A stretch of DNA of 64,000 bases from Cyclobacterium lianum (GCF_900143075.1 NZ_FRCY01000008.1:1-64000), one strand, 5' to 3'; shown: positions 43,808 through 53,457, counted from the stretch's first letter. Program-made: numbers and translations. Notes: generated by a model not told the origin, from the sequence alone.

Positions 43808-45130
43808 ATGAGGAGAAACAAAACAAGCCTTGCTGAAGACAGACCCAACCCTGCTCCGTTCCTGGAAGCCAGTAGATATTATTCCGGATTTAAACTTGCC
43901 CACGACACTTACAATGCCCTTTCCTGTGCGGGTGACGGTAACATTTATTATATTTTGTCTTCTGAATCTCTGAAAACAGGAGGACAATTTTTTGTGTACA
44001 AACCCGGGCAGGATAAAATTGAATGGATTGGTGATCTGACCGAAATGTGCGGGGAAGCAGGCGGCAATGCGATACCGCAGGGGAAAAGTCATGTTGCGTT
44101 TTATGAAAGGAAAGGAAAATTATTCTTCAGCACCCATGTCGGTTTTTATGAGTTGATCGATGGCATGGACCGATTGCCGGAAAGCCCGCCTGAAGGGTAT
44201 ATAAAGTATCCCGGCGGCCATATTCTTTCCTATGATCTCAGTACCGGAGAAGTGGAGGATTTATTTGTGGTGCCAGGAGGGGAAGGCATAGTATCCATGA
44301 CCATGGATGTTGAAAGAGGCCAGATTTATGGGATTACCTGGCCTACCGGACGTTTTTTTCATTTTGATATCGAGGAGCAGGAATTTAAAGATTTGGGATT
44401 GGTCAATGCACGTGGGGAGGCAGGAATTCCGGGAAGAGATTTCCGCAGTCTTTGTCGGTCGCTATTTGTAGATCCCAGAGATGGCAGCGTATTTTTCTCC
44501 ACTGCAGAGGGAGATATATTCAGGTATGAATATCGGAAAAAATCCTTAAGTTTGGTTAAGGGGGTCAATCTCCGCCTGGACTATTTTGGTAAATACGAAC
44601 CGGATAGACCGGGGAGTATGGCCTTCAACTGGAGAAAAATTATCTGGCATGAAGGAGAGCAGGTAGCTTATGGCGTACATGGCAATTCGGGCTACCTTTT
44701 TCGCTTTGATCCTGAGAAAAAAAGGCTGGAGATTGTTGAAAGAATTGCCTCTGAACCCTCCCGAAAAAGTGGGATGTTTGACCAATTCAGCTACGGATAC
44801 CTTGGATTTGATCTATGCAAGGAAAATGATACGCTATACTACCTTACCGGCGGACCGGTTTACAAAGGCGGTAAGAGACTGAGCGGAGTGGATAATATAG
44901 CAAAAGGCGCAGCCAGAGGCTTGGAAAACCTGCATCTTGTGACCTATGCGATCGGCACCGGTGAATATCGGGATCATGGTCCTATCTTGTATCCCGACGG
45001 CACCATTCCCACCTATGTCAATTCAATCGCCCTGGGACAGGATAGACATATCTATACCCTGGCGAGGATGGAACATGAAGGAAAAATCATTCAGGATTTG
45101 ATAAAGATCAGGGACCCACTCTGGGGATAA
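43808..45130 (+). CDS. Predicted beta-propeller protein of unknown function
   Basis: 440 residues with no signal peptide. Repeated four-stranded blades are visible with patterns such as DGNIYYILSSES, RGQIYGITWPTGRFFHFDIE, DGSVFFSTAEGDIFRYEYR and GYLFRFDPEKKRLEIV, with WP/TG turns. No catalytic motif was recognised. It precedes ribokinase by 10 bp and so belongs to the nucleoside/sugar unit at 43808-48173. A lactonase-like or sensing function is possible but cannot be supported further. Confidence 0.75.
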   Translation: MRRNKTSLAEDRPNPAPFLEASRYYSGFKLAHDTYNALSCAGDGNIYYILSSESLKTGGQFFVYKPGQDKIEWIGDLTEMCGEAGGNAIPQGKSHVAFYERKGKLFFSTHVGFYELIDGMDRLPESPPEGYIKYPGGHILSYDLSTGEVEDLFVVPGGEGIVSMTMDVERGQIYGITWPTGRFFHFDIEEQEFKDLGLVNARGEAGIPGRDFRSLCRSLFVDPRDGSVFFSTAEGDIFRYEYRKKSLSLVKGVNLRLDYFGKYEPDRPGSMAFNWRKIIWHEGEQVAYGVHGNSGYLFRFDPEKKRLEIVERIASEPSRKSGMFDQFSYGYLGFDLCKENDTLYYLTGGPVYKGGKRLSGVDNIAKGAARGLENLHLVTYAIGTGEYRDHGPILYPDGTIPTYVNSIALGQDRHIYTLARMEHEGKIIQDLIKIRDPLWG

Positions 45131-45140
45131 CGCTTACAGA

Positions 45141-46094
45141 ATGTACAATGATGATTTAGCCAAATTGAGGAATTGCATCGAAGATTTTTATCGGGTTCTG
45201 GTCGTGGGAAGTTCAAATACAGACATGGTGGTCCGGACAGATTATTTTCCAGCTCCCGGAGAGACCATTCTGGGTGGTGATTTTTTCATGAATCCTGGCG
45301 GAAAGGGAGCCAACCAGGCTGTTGCTGCTGTCAGGGCGGGAGCAAAGGTCGCCTTCATTGCAAAGGTAGGCAAAGATATTTTTGGTAAAGAAACACGAGA
45401 AATCCTGCTGAAAGAGGGAATAGATATAACCGGGATTTCTGAGGATGATGAGCATCCTTCGGGAGTGGCGCAGATCACGGTAGATAGTAGCGGAGAAAAT
45501 TGCATTGTGGTGGCCAGCGGCGCCAATATGGCTTTGAACGTACCCGATATAGACCGGCATAAAGCCTTGCTTCAACAGTCAGAAATCATACTGCTTCAAC
45601 TAGAGATACCCATGGCTACGGTCAACCATGTGGCAAAGATAGGACAAGAAGCCGGTAAGAAGATCATACTCAACCCTGCTCCGGCACAGTTTCTGTCTGA
45701 TGAGCTGTACGAAAAGTTGTACGCTATCACTCCGAACGAATCGGAAACCTTTTTGCTCAGCAAGGTTCAGATTCGCGATGAAACTTCAGCAGATAAAGCG
45801 GCATCATTTTTTCACAGCAAAGGAGTACCGGTAGTAGTCATCACGATGGGGTCTCGCGGGGCTTATTTGTCCTCGGCAGAATTTAAAGGTTTGCTTCCTG
45901 CTCCGGAAGTAACCGTGGTAGACACTACTGCTGCAGGGGATACCTTCAATGGTGCTTTGGCCGTTGGTATTTCAAGGGGAATGCCGCTCAAATTGGCCGT
46001 TGAATTTGCGAACAAAGGAGCGGCACTTTCAGTCACCCGAAAAGGTGCCCAATCCTCCGTTCCCAGGCTCTCAGAAATAGAATCTTTCAATTAA
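45141..46094 (+). CDS. rbsK: Ribokinase (PfkB family)
   Basis: 317 residues with a ~18-residue N-terminal extension before the first strand (VLVVGSSNTDMVVRTD). PfkB signature 1 is NPGGKGANQAVAAVRAG at ~51-67, and signature 2 with the catalytic aspartate is VVDTTAAGDTFNGALAVG. 'LNPAPAQFLSDELYEKL' is ribokinase-like. It phosphorylates ribose to ribose 5-phosphate. Next to a nucleoside hydrolase and a transporter it completes a ribonucleoside salvage route: hydrolysis outside, uptake of ribose, phosphorylation inside. Confidence 0.92.
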   Translation: MYNDDLAKLRNCIEDFYRVLVVGSSNTDMVVRTDYFPAPGETILGGDFFMNPGGKGANQAVAAVRAGAKVAFIAKVGKDIFGKETREILLKEGIDITGISEDDEHPSGVAQITVDSSGENCIVVASGANMALNVPDIDRHKALLQQSEIILLQLEIPMATVNHVAKIGQEAGKKIILNPAPAQFLSDELYEKLYAITPNESETFLLSKVQIRDETSADKAASFFHSKGVPVVVITMGSRGAYLSSAEFKGLLPAPEVTVVDTTAAGDTFNGALAVGISRGMPLKLAVEFANKGAALSVTRKGAQSSVPRLSEIESFN

Positions 46095-46106
46095 ACCATT
46101 CAGAAG

Positions 46107-47123
46107 ATGACGCTTAACAAAACCATCCTGCCAACAATACTTTTTATTTTTATTGGTTTATTTGTATTTTTTCAAGGTCCATTAAATGCTCAAAACGCAA
46201 ATAGAAAAAAAATTAAAGTCTTGTTTGATACAGATGCTAACAACGAATTGGATGACCAGCACGCCATGGCCTACCTGTTTTTTAATGGGGATATATTCGA
46301 TATAGTTGGAGTAACTGTGAATGCTACACGGAGTGGTGGTGATATCAATGAGCAATACCTGGAAGCCAGGAGGGTAATGAAGCTATGTAACGTTTATGGG
46401 AAAATCCCACTGCTAAAAGGAGCAAATGCTGCTTTTGCGGAAATTCGCCCTCATCTCGATGATTCAGCGTTCGACGGAGCAGCGGCTGTCAATTTTATCA
46501 TTTCTGAGGCTCAAAAAATGGATAATGAAAGATTGGTCTTGCTTCCGGTGGGAAAACTTACCAATATTGCCCTTGCCCTGAATAAGGATCCGGATATTGC
46601 TGAGAAGGTAAGGATCGTGTGGCTAGGTTCAAACTATCCCGAACCGGGCGAGTACAATCAGGACAATGATGTAGCAGCGCTAAATTACCTGTTAAATATG
46701 GAGGTTCCATTCGAAATGGTCACTGTAAGGTATGGAAAACCATCCGGAACGGCTGCGGTTACAGCCAACCGCGCTGAGATCAGGTCCAATATGCCCGGGA
46801 AAGGACCCAGGTCCACAGAGCCCGTCGAGGGGAGGCATGGGGGTACCTTTAATAATTTTGGTGACTATTCTGTTAACTTGTACGAGCACATCCATACTTC
46901 TGATCAAGCAGGCACCCGGGCTTTATTTGACATGGCCGCGGTAGCCATTGTAAAAAACCCGGATTGGGCTCAGAATAAATTGGTACCGGCCCCGGTATTG
47001 GAAGATGGAAAATGGAAGGAAAGGACAGGTAATCATAGAAAAATGGTCGTGTGGGAACACTTTGACAAGGAAGCGATTATGAAGGACTTCTATCACCGCA
47101 TGAATAACTTCGTTCTGCCTTAA
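46107..47123 (+). CDS. Exported inosine/uridine-preferring nucleoside hydrolase
   Basis: 338 residues with a signal peptide (ILFIFIGLFVFFQGPLNAQ). The calcium-binding signature DTDxxxxxDD is at 41-50 (DTDANNELDD), followed by 'HAMAYLFFNGDIFDIVGVTV'. The remaining family strands (LVLLPVGKLTNIALAL, VWLGSNYPEPGEYNQDNDVAALNYLL) are present and the active-site Asn/Asp-rich region is intact. It hydrolyses ribonucleosides to base and ribose in the periplasm. It starts 12 bp after ribokinase. Confidence 0.92.
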   Translation: MTLNKTILPTILFIFIGLFVFFQGPLNAQNANRKKIKVLFDTDANNELDDQHAMAYLFFNGDIFDIVGVTVNATRSGGDINEQYLEARRVMKLCNVYGKIPLLKGANAAFAEIRPHLDDSAFDGAAAVNFIISEAQKMDNERLVLLPVGKLTNIALALNKDPDIAEKVRIVWLGSNYPEPGEYNQDNDVAALNYLLNMEVPFEMVTVRYGKPSGTAAVTANRAEIRSNMPGKGPRSTEPVEGRHGGTFNNFGDYSVNLYEHIHTSDQAGTRALFDMAAVAIVKNPDWAQNKLVPAPVLEDGKWKERTGNHRKMVVWEHFDKEAIMKDFYHRMNNFVLP

Positions 47124-47174
47124 CCCATAATGAATTTTTAGGTTTTATGGGTAAATGCATTTAATCACGACTAC

Positions 47175-48173
47175 ATGTATATCATCGAATCCTATTCCCT
47201 GGCTGTTGTTTTCTGTTTTATCACCATGCTATGCTGGGTTCGTGGGCCAACACCCAGAAACCTGCAGCGGGGAAATGGAGGTTTGAGTTGTTTTACTGGG
47301 ACTACGTAATTGGCATCGTTTTGCTGGCCCTGTTGATTGGCTTTACCCTGGGAAGCTCAGGAACGATGGGCCGCTCATTTCTCGGAGACCTGCAGCAGGC
47401 TTCATTTTCCAACTACATGAAGGCTTTGTCGGGAGGAATTATTTTTAATCTGGCCAATATCCTTATCGTCGCCGCCATCGCGATAGCCGGGATGTCGGTT
47501 GCTTTTCCCATAGGAATAGGGCTGGCGTTGGTTTTGGGGGTAGTAATCAATTATATATCGGAGCAGAAAGGAGACCATGTATTTCTTTTTTTAGGAGTCG
47601 CTTTGGTCACCGGAGCAATAATACTGGATGCAATGGCTTACCGGCAGATCAGTAAGGATAGTTCAAAACATCCCGGCAAGGGCATTCGCCTGGCTTTGGT
47701 GGGAGGGGTATTGATGTCTTTGTTTTATTTTTTTGGGCAACAATCCATGTCTCTGAATTTCACTACGCCGGCACCCGGGAAGTTTACGCCCTACGCCGCC
47801 GTATTTGTATTCTCAATAGGTGTTTTGCTAAGTAACCTATTATTCAATACCCTGTTAATGCTACGCCCTTTGGAAGGAAAACCAATCGGATACACGGCCT
47901 ATTTTAAGGGAACCTGGTCTATCCATAGTGTTGGTATTTTAGGCGGTGTCATCTGGTGCATCGGGATGTCCTTCAGCATCATTGCGGCCGAACAGGCCGG
48001 CCCTGCCATTTCCTACGGGCTGGGCCAGGGAGCCACCATGGTCGCAGCATTTTGGGGAGTTTTATCTGGAAGGAGTTCAGAGGCGCCTCCGCGAAAATCA
48101 ATATCTGGCTTGCGGCAATGTTTGCCAGCTTTATATAGCCGGCCTGCTGCTGATTATTTTTGCGGGAGTGTAA
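47175..48173 (+). pseudogene. DMT-type sugar/ureide-like permease gene broken by three frameshifts
   Basis: The family protein (about 330 residues, ten membrane helices) is clear, but only by joining three frames. The first part MYIIESYSLAVVFCFITMLCW (split here for length at LAVVF) reads from ATG 47175. A missing G at ~47238 shifts into GSWANTQKPAAGKW. A missing T at 48060-48063 (four T, five expected) breaks GVFIWKEF. An extra TA at ~48132-48137 breaks the last helix, which ends AGLLLIIFAGV at 48173. The family resembles glucose/ribose-porter and ureide-permease proteins found beside nucleoside hydrolase. As written, it would not give a working transporter. Confidence 0.8.
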
Positions 48174-48480
48174 CAACAGGCTGACTCAAAAAGAAAAAAC
48201 ACCCATTTACAGGGATACAATTTGGCTTTAAACTCAAATGATGCACGGGCAATTGTTGCAAAATCCCATACCCGGAGAAAATTGAAACTTTTTGGGCTTC
48301 AACCATAATTTCGCTATTCATAAACCGGTTTTCTCACTGCTTTCGGAGCGATCTCTGATTTAATCCCGAGACCTCCTATCATGGTTTTGCCGAATAACGG
48401 TGAACGGCCATTCTTCACCCGAAAACGATGAAGCCGATGACTAAATCGCACAACCGAATATTTGAGAAGTAAAAATCCGC

Positions 48481-49539
48481 TCACCGGTAAAAATCCTGGT
48501 TCTCTCTGGTGACGATATCGATTGGCATATAATAGGTCTGATCTACTTTTAATTTGAGGGCCAGGTGATGGTACAGGCTCATCAGTCCCTTGTAGCCTTG
48601 TTCTTCGGGTTTGTGGCAGATCAAAAAATTGATCATCCCCTTTTTCAGGTATTTCTGATTTTCCTGGGAAAAATCATATCCAACCAGATGAATTTTCGAA
48701 TAATTTTTCAATTCCAGAAATTGGGCTACTGAAAAAACCCTTGAATTGGTTACAAAAATCGCTTCTATGTCCGGATATTTGGAAAAAGCCTTCTCAAGGT
48801 TTGAAAATACCGAGTTTCTTTCGGTGTCTTCAATATCCAGTTTTATCATCTCGTGGTGTAGATCATTCTCAAAAAAAAAAAATTTGAAGCCAGCCTCAAT
48901 TCTGGAATAATTGTAGCTACTGCCTTCCCGCGAGATAGTGACAAACAATACTTTGTCCGAGCGATGCATGCCAAGGACGCACAGACGGGCCCCGAGAAAT
49001 CCACTTTCGAAGAGGGGAGGGCCGATATACGAAAGACTCTCCGCCTCTTCGACATTGCTATCAATAAAAACAAAAGGTATTTTCTTTTCCTTACATCGCT
49101 GAACGAATCGTATAGATTTTGAAACAAACGAAGGGGCCATCAAAACCCCATCCAGTTTTTTTTCTTTCAGGATACTGTCAGCAGACGATACGAAAGAATC
49201 TTCATTGTTTAGATCAAAAAAATAGTAAGCTACGCGGACCCCATATCGGCTGATTTCTTCTGCTGCTCTCTCGATTCCTTTAAGTGGAGCATCCCAGAAA
49301 TCGGTTCTGTCCGAACTTTTGGGTATCAATACTGCCAGGTGAAATATCTTGCCGGAGGCCAGCCTGCTGGCTAAGATATTCGGACTGTAATTGAGCTGCT
49401 TGATAATAGCCTCAATTTTGGATTTTGTCTTTGCAGATACCCCGGGACGATTGTGAAGAACCCTGTCAACGGTAGCGATGGAAACATCAGCTAATCTGGC
49501 GATCTCTTTGACTCCCGTCAACTTGTTATTATTTTTCAT
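48481..49539 (-). CDS. LacI family transcriptional regulator
   Basis: 352 residues. The N-terminal HTH is typical (LTGVKEIARLADVSIATVDR then VLHNRPGVSAKTKSKI and the hinge LNYSPNILASRLASGK), followed by a periplasmic-binding-protein-like sugar-sensing domain (LAVLIPKSSDRTDFWDAPLKG ...). Length is standard. It is convergent with the broken permease gene, 300 bp away. It probably controls the nucleoside/sugar genes, the SusC/D region or both, which is inferred from position only. Confidence 0.93.
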   Translation of the reverse strand: MKNNNKLTGVKEIARLADVSIATVDRVLHNRPGVSAKTKSKIEAIIKQLNYSPNILASRLASGKIFHLAVLIPKSSDRTDFWDAPLKGIERAAEEISRYGVRVAYYFFDLNNEDSFVSSADSILKEKKLDGVLMAPSFVSKSIRFVQRCKEKKIPFVFIDSNVEEAESLSYIGPPLFESGFLGARLCVLGMHRSDKVLFVTISREGSSYNYSRIEAGFKFFFFENDLHHEMIKLDIEDTERNSVFSNLEKAFSKYPDIEAIFVTNSRVFSVAQFLELKNYSKIHLVGYDFSQENQKYLKKGMINFLICHKPEEQGYKGLMSLYHHLALKLKVDQTYYMPIDIVTRENQDFYR

Positions 49540-49962
49540 TCCCTTTAAAAAGCCTTTTTAATTTGAATGGTATCCTGGTAAATTTTCCCAAGTATTACAC
49601 TACCCCCTACCAATTTAATAAAATAAAATTCCGTTCCTCTGGTTTCGGTATTTTTTTTAACCCTGGAAATCATTAACCGGCAAAGCCAAAAAGCAGGCTG
49701 TTAAGTTTTAGCTCTGATTAAGCGGCTTAATGACTAAAATAGCAGTAGTAATTCTGACATAAAGGAACACTTTTAAAAATGCTTTGGTTTTATCAATGAG
49801 TGGTATGATGAAAAAATGGGCATGGCCAGATTTGACCCGCCATTTTTTAAATGCAGCGACTTTAAAATTATTACAACTCCGTTCCAATGGCAAGTCATGC
49901 CAATCCGGTTGCGCTGTAAATGTTGTTGAATATTCATCTGAAAGATAGGGTCTGCAATTAGA
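49540..49962. other. Non-coding stretch between LacI regulator and DinB gene
   Basis: 423 bp containing the promoter side of the LacI gene and the downstream side of the DinB gene. Short ORFs here (for example a 61-codon minus frame at 49708-49893) have no recognisable product and are not supported. No RNA gene or clear terminator was seen. Confidence 0.5.
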
Positions 49963-50481
49963 CTATAATCCCCTGAATGCCGGAGGTTGAATGCCATTGG
50001 CGCGAATATAGGAAATGGCAGCACCCCTGTGGTGGGTGGTGTGGTCATCCACCAGGCCAACCATTTGTCGTCGGGTAATTTTGCCGGCAAAAGAGTCGAT
50101 TTCTGCTTCCAGATCTTTCTGACTGAGAGATAGTATTGTTTTTTTACCATAATCATAGCACTGATTGATAAAAGCGGTCATTTCTTCCTTGCTTTGTGGT
50201 GAAGCCTTATGGTCGAAGCCCATTTCTTCGCCAAGCAAAAATCCCTGGCAAATCGAAGCCATGGCACTCCCTATATGGTTGATCTGCTCCTTGAAGGACA
50301 TGGCTGATTCGTGTGGTTTGTAGTCCAGCAACTCATCGGGCATCGTCGAAATGGCTTCAAGGGTAAAGGCACGGCTGTTTTCCCATTTGGCCATAAATTC
50401 TTCCATGCTCGTTTGAGCCTGAGCGAAAAAGGTATAGGTCAGGAAAAACAGAAGGGCGGTGGCAAATTTGTAGGTTTTCAT
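49963..50481 (-). CDS. Exported DinB/YfiT family protein
   Basis: 172 residues with a signal peptide (FATALLFFLTYTFFAQA). The four-helix DinB fold is visible: 'AISTMPDELLDYKPHESAMSF', KEQINHIGSAMASI with the first metal-binding His, and VGLVDDHTTHHRGAAISYIR with the other histidines. DinB-like proteins are thiol-dependent or metal-binding helical bundles whose activities are mostly unknown. An exported version is common in Bacteroidota. It is monocistronic. Confidence 0.88.
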   Translation of the reverse strand: MKTYKFATALLFFLTYTFFAQAQTSMEEFMAKWENSRAFTLEAISTMPDELLDYKPHESAMSFKEQINHIGSAMASICQGFLLGEEMGFDHKASPQSKEEMTAFINQCYDYGKKTILSLSQKDLEAEIDSFAGKITRRQMVGLVDDHTTHHRGAAISYIRANGIQPPAFRGL

Positions 50482-50645
50482 CGGTTTTAAATTTAAGGTT
50501 CCACTAAAGTTCGGAATAAAAATTTAAAATGTAACATACTTATTTCCACTATTTGAAATGGCGCTGTTTGCCTTAGTATGGTGAGAACATCCGGGTTTCG
50601 GCTTTACAATTGGCTTGTTTTTTCCTTAGACTGCCTCGTATTGGT

Positions 50646-50653
50646 TAACTTTG
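50646..50653 (+). promoter_or_regulatory. Possible -7 box (TAACTTTG) before the sigma factor gene
   Basis: TAACTTTG fits TAnnTTTG and lies 24 bp before the ATG at 50678. No well-spaced TTTG -33 element was found. Confidence 0.35.
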
Positions 50654-50677
50654 CAATCAAATAAAACAAAACCACTA

Positions 50678-51289
50678 ATGAATGTTCGAAAATTTTGGAC
50701 AGACGAGGAAATCCTGGAGGAATTATCTCAGGAGAAACAAAAAAGAGCAGCAATACGACAATTGTATATAGGCTATTATCAATCCCTGCAGGGCTATATA
50801 CTCGACAATCAGGGCAGCGAAGCAGAGGCCGCAGAAACCATTCAAAAAAGTATGTTGGTATTTTTAAACATGGTAGAAACCGGAAAATTTAGTAAGGGAT
50901 CTGCTGTCGGGCCTGTTTTGGAAAGAGTCAATCGAAATCTCTGGGCCGGCACTCTGGCAGATCGCAAGAGTGAAAAGAGATCTGCAGACCCCGGTCCGGA
51001 TATGACCCAATCAGGGAACGGTGATGTTGCTCGTTCCCTTGCGGAAATAAAAGGCTACCAGCTGATCAATGCCTTGTACGAAAAGCTGGGTAACAAATGC
51101 AAAAAGATATTGATGCTTTACCATTTCGAAAGCCTATCCCTGAAGGAGATAGCAGTAGAAATGGATTATGGCAGTGAGCTGCTCGTCAGGGAGGATATAG
51201 ATAGGTGCATGATAAAACTGACAGCTCAGCTTTCAGAAAACAAACATGCTTGCAATCTGGTAAGAAAGGCAATTGACGATGGGAAATAA
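50678..51289 (+). CDS. ECF-like sigma-70 family RNA polymerase sigma factor
   Basis: 203 residues from ATG 50678; a TTG frame start at 50651 is less likely. The first half fits region 2 (AIRQLYIGYYQSLQGYILDNQ ... AAETIQKSMLVFLNMVETGKF). The second fits region 4 (LINALYEKLGNKCKKILMLY ... 'FESLSLKEIAVEMDYGSELLVREDIDRCMIKL'). It is divergent from textbook ECF factors but the arrangement and length match. It overlaps the next gene by 11 bp, which encodes a membrane protein that may act as its partner. Confidence 0.75.
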   Translation: MNVRKFWTDEEILEELSQEKQKRAAIRQLYIGYYQSLQGYILDNQGSEAEAAETIQKSMLVFLNMVETGKFSKGSAVGPVLERVNRNLWAGTLADRKSEKRSADPGPDMTQSGNGDVARSLAEIKGYQLINALYEKLGNKCKKILMLYHFESLSLKEIAVEMDYGSELLVREDIDRCMIKLTAQLSENKHACNLVRKAIDDGK

Positions 51290-52067
51290 ATTCAATAATC
51301 GGTTTATGCTGAATTACCTGAATGGGACTTTAGGTGAGGAGGACAGGTCTATCTTTGAAAAAGAAAAGGCTCATGATAAGGAATTGCAAGAACGGCTTGA
51401 ATTAATCGAGTTTACGATTCGGGCTGTCAAAATGAATGGGAATAAAGAAACCATCAGGCGGGTTCAGCAGGAGTTCATTCAGGAGAAGTTGGAAAATAAG
51501 AATTTTACAGGCATTGCTACGCCGGGGATTGAAAAGAAGAAAATGCCGGTTATATTCTGGTTGAAAATTATTGCGGCCGTTTCCATCACGTGCCTCTTCT
51601 TGTTTACCATTTATGTGTTACGAAACGACGGTCCATCAGTCTATGAAGCCAGGTATATTTCTTACGAAATCGCCGCCGATTGGACTTTGTCGACACAGGA
51701 AAATCTATTGGAATCACTTTTCATTCAGGGAGAATTCAGGCAAATGTTTCAGGCCATTGCCGGGAGAGAAAGAGAGCGATTAAGTGCCACTGAGCTACTT
51801 TTGCTGGGAAACGCTGCGCTTGAACTGGATTCAGCCCGGGCATCTTTGGCTTACCTTGAGCAACTTGGTGAGATAAGGGATCATACAGGATCGGATGATT
51901 TTCATGAAGAGTTGGATTTTTACCTGGCACTTACCTACCTGGAATTAGAGAATTATCATAAGGCCCTTCACCTCGTAGAAAAAATCAGGAAGAATGAAAC
52001 GCATAGGTACAGCAATAATTTTTCGCTGCTCGATCAGCTCAGTATAAAATTCAGAATGCTGATTTGA
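51279..52067 (+). CDS. Membrane protein with C-terminal TPR-like repeats, possible anti-sigma partner
   Basis: 262 residues from ATG 51279 (TTG at 51273 also in frame). The N-terminal ~90 residues are charged and start MGNKFNNRFMLNYLNGTLGEEDR, like the zinc-less anti-sigma segment seen before other Bacteroidota membrane regulators. A single membrane helix follows (VIFWLKIIAAVSITCLFLFTIYVL), then ~140 residues of periplasmic, TPR-like helices (TELLLLGNAALELDSARASLAYLEQLGE). The overlap with the sigma factor gene supports an anti-sigma or sensor function (inference). Confidence 0.7.
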   Translation: MGNKFNNRFMLNYLNGTLGEEDRSIFEKEKAHDKELQERLELIEFTIRAVKMNGNKETIRRVQQEFIQEKLENKNFTGIATPGIEKKKMPVIFWLKIIAAVSITCLFLFTIYVLRNDGPSVYEARYISYEIAADWTLSTQENLLESLFIQGEFRQMFQAIAGRERERLSATELLLLGNAALELDSARASLAYLEQLGEIRDHTGSDDFHEELDFYLALTYLELENYHKALHLVEKIRKNETHRYSNNFSLLDQLSIKFRMLI

Positions 52068-52191
52068 GCGGCAAGTTATCTCCGACAGACCTCGTTTGGA
52101 TATCCGACCAGATGTGCCGTTTTTCATTTTTTTGCTACCTTGCCGTTTCGGACATCGGAATTCATTCATCGCTTTTAAATAAAGACAGCAA

Positions 52192-53118
52192 ATGGAAGCT
52201 TCAAAACTTATCCAGACATTAGTAGACAAACTTGAGCAATGGCTAACTTCTTTCGTCGCCTATCTGCCAAATCTTGCTATGGCTATCGTGATTTTTTTCA
52301 TTTTTCTATTTGTGGCGCGCTATATAGAGCGATTTTCCAAAAAGCAATTGATGAAAGTTCATTTCGATGAAACCATTAGTGGGTTTTTGAGCAGGTTGAT
52401 TTTTTTGGGTATTCTGGTAGCTGGGATCATGATGTCCTTGTCCATATTGAACCTTACCGGCACAGTAACGTCGATTCTCGCGGGACTGGGAATTATAGGG
52501 CTTGCACTAGGGTTTGCATTTCAGGACACGGCGGCCAATTTTATGTCCGGAATTTACATTACCTTTCAGCAGCCCTACGCGATTGGAGATGTGATTGAAA
52601 CGCACGATGGTGTTATGGGAAACGTCGTGGACATAAACCTGCGGGTTACTAAGGTCAAGACCTTCGATGGTCCCATGGTGTACGTTCCCAACCGGTTTCT
52701 TTTTCAGGAAAATTTTACCAATTATACGGAGGAAGGCAGGCGGCGTATCCGCGTGGATGTTGGGGTAAGCTATGGCGAGGATCTTGAAAAAGTGGAACGG
52801 ATCGCCCTGGAAGCGGTCAGAGACGTGCCAGGCAGGATTGCCAACGAGGACGTAAGTCTTTTCTGGAAGGGATTTGGGGATAGTTCAATAGATTTTTCGG
52901 TCAATATCTGGCTGGAATATTCGAGAGAGAACCGGGCCTACATCAGCGCCAAAAATCAGGCAATAAAAAATATAAAAAAGGCCTTCGATGCCAACGACAT
53001 CATGATTCCATTCCCGATCCGCACTCTGGACTTTGGCATAAAAGGAGGCGTACAGCTTCATGAGGAGATGGACAAAGCAGCAAATGTAAGATCAATGGGT
53101 GGAAGCCAGGGGCAATAA
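52192..53118 (+). CDS. Small-conductance mechanosensitive ion channel (MscS family)
   Basis: 308 residues. Three N-terminal membrane helices are seen. The pore helix TM3 region is 'TSILAGLGIIGLALGFAFQDTAANFMSGIYI', followed by the beta domain 'YAIGDVIETHDGVMGNVVDI' and the alpha/beta C-terminal domain (RRIRVDVGVSYGEDLEKVE). It opens under membrane tension to relieve hypo-osmotic shock. Monocistronic, ended by the hairpin at 53126-53148. Confidence 0.94.
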   Translation: MEASKLIQTLVDKLEQWLTSFVAYLPNLAMAIVIFFIFLFVARYIERFSKKQLMKVHFDETISGFLSRLIFLGILVAGIMMSLSILNLTGTVTSILAGLGIIGLALGFAFQDTAANFMSGIYITFQQPYAIGDVIETHDGVMGNVVDINLRVTKVKTFDGPMVYVPNRFLFQENFTNYTEEGRRRIRVDVGVSYGEDLEKVERIALEAVRDVPGRIANEDVSLFWKGFGDSSIDFSVNIWLEYSRENRAYISAKNQAIKNIKKAFDANDIMIPFPIRTLDFGIKGGVQLHEEMDKAANVRSMGGSQGQ

Positions 53119-53156
53119 AAAAAAAGCACCGGTACCTAGTACCGGTGCTTTTTTAT
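53117..53156. terminator. Bidirectional Rho-independent terminator between MscS and CsbD genes
   Basis: A poly-A run, then stem GCACCGGTAC (53126-53135), loop CTA, stem GTACCGGTGC (53139-53148) and poly-T. The stem is perfect. Runs on both sides let it serve the plus-strand channel gene and the minus-strand CsbD gene. Confidence 0.92.
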
Positions 53157-53177
53157 TTATTGCGCAATCTTTTCATA

Positions 53178-53378
53178 TTATCTTCGATCTTCCTCCGCGA
53201 ATAGCATTTTTTCGAGGTCCTCTTTTGCTGCCCCTGTCTTCTTCTGAAGTCTGCCGATCAATTGATCTTCCTGTCCCTCAGCATATGCCAGGTCATCATC
53301 GGTTAATTCTCCATATTTGGCTTTTAATTTGCCTTTCAGTTCGTTCCAGTTTCCTTTTAATTTTAAGTTAGTAGACAT
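53178..53378 (-). CDS. CsbD family stress protein
   Basis: 66 residues, a typical small CsbD-like protein: LKLKGNWNELKGKLKAKYGE then LTDDDLAYAEGQEDQLIGRL with a charged C-terminus. These proteins accumulate under general stress; their molecular action is unknown. Convergent with the MscS gene and divergent from the AI-2E-type permease. Confidence 0.92.
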   Translation of the reverse strand: MSTNLKLKGNWNELKGKLKAKYGELTDDDLAYAEGQEDQLIGRLQKKTGAAKEDLEKMLFAEEDRR

Positions 53379-53457
53379 GATTTTATTGGTTTTAGTGAAA
53401 AATAATTTCCTTATTTGTTTATAAATTGTACAATAACTGTTCCAAATCGAAAGTAAT

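Noticed and set aside
47231-48184. Permease as a single intact 317-residue protein
   Set aside because: Its N-terminus lacks the conserved start that is present in another frame, and its C-terminal 30 residues are non-membrane and unlike the family; frameshifts explain both.
49773-50156. 127-codon minus-strand ORF overlapping the DinB gene
   Set aside because: Overlaps the real gene in another frame; no recognisable domain.
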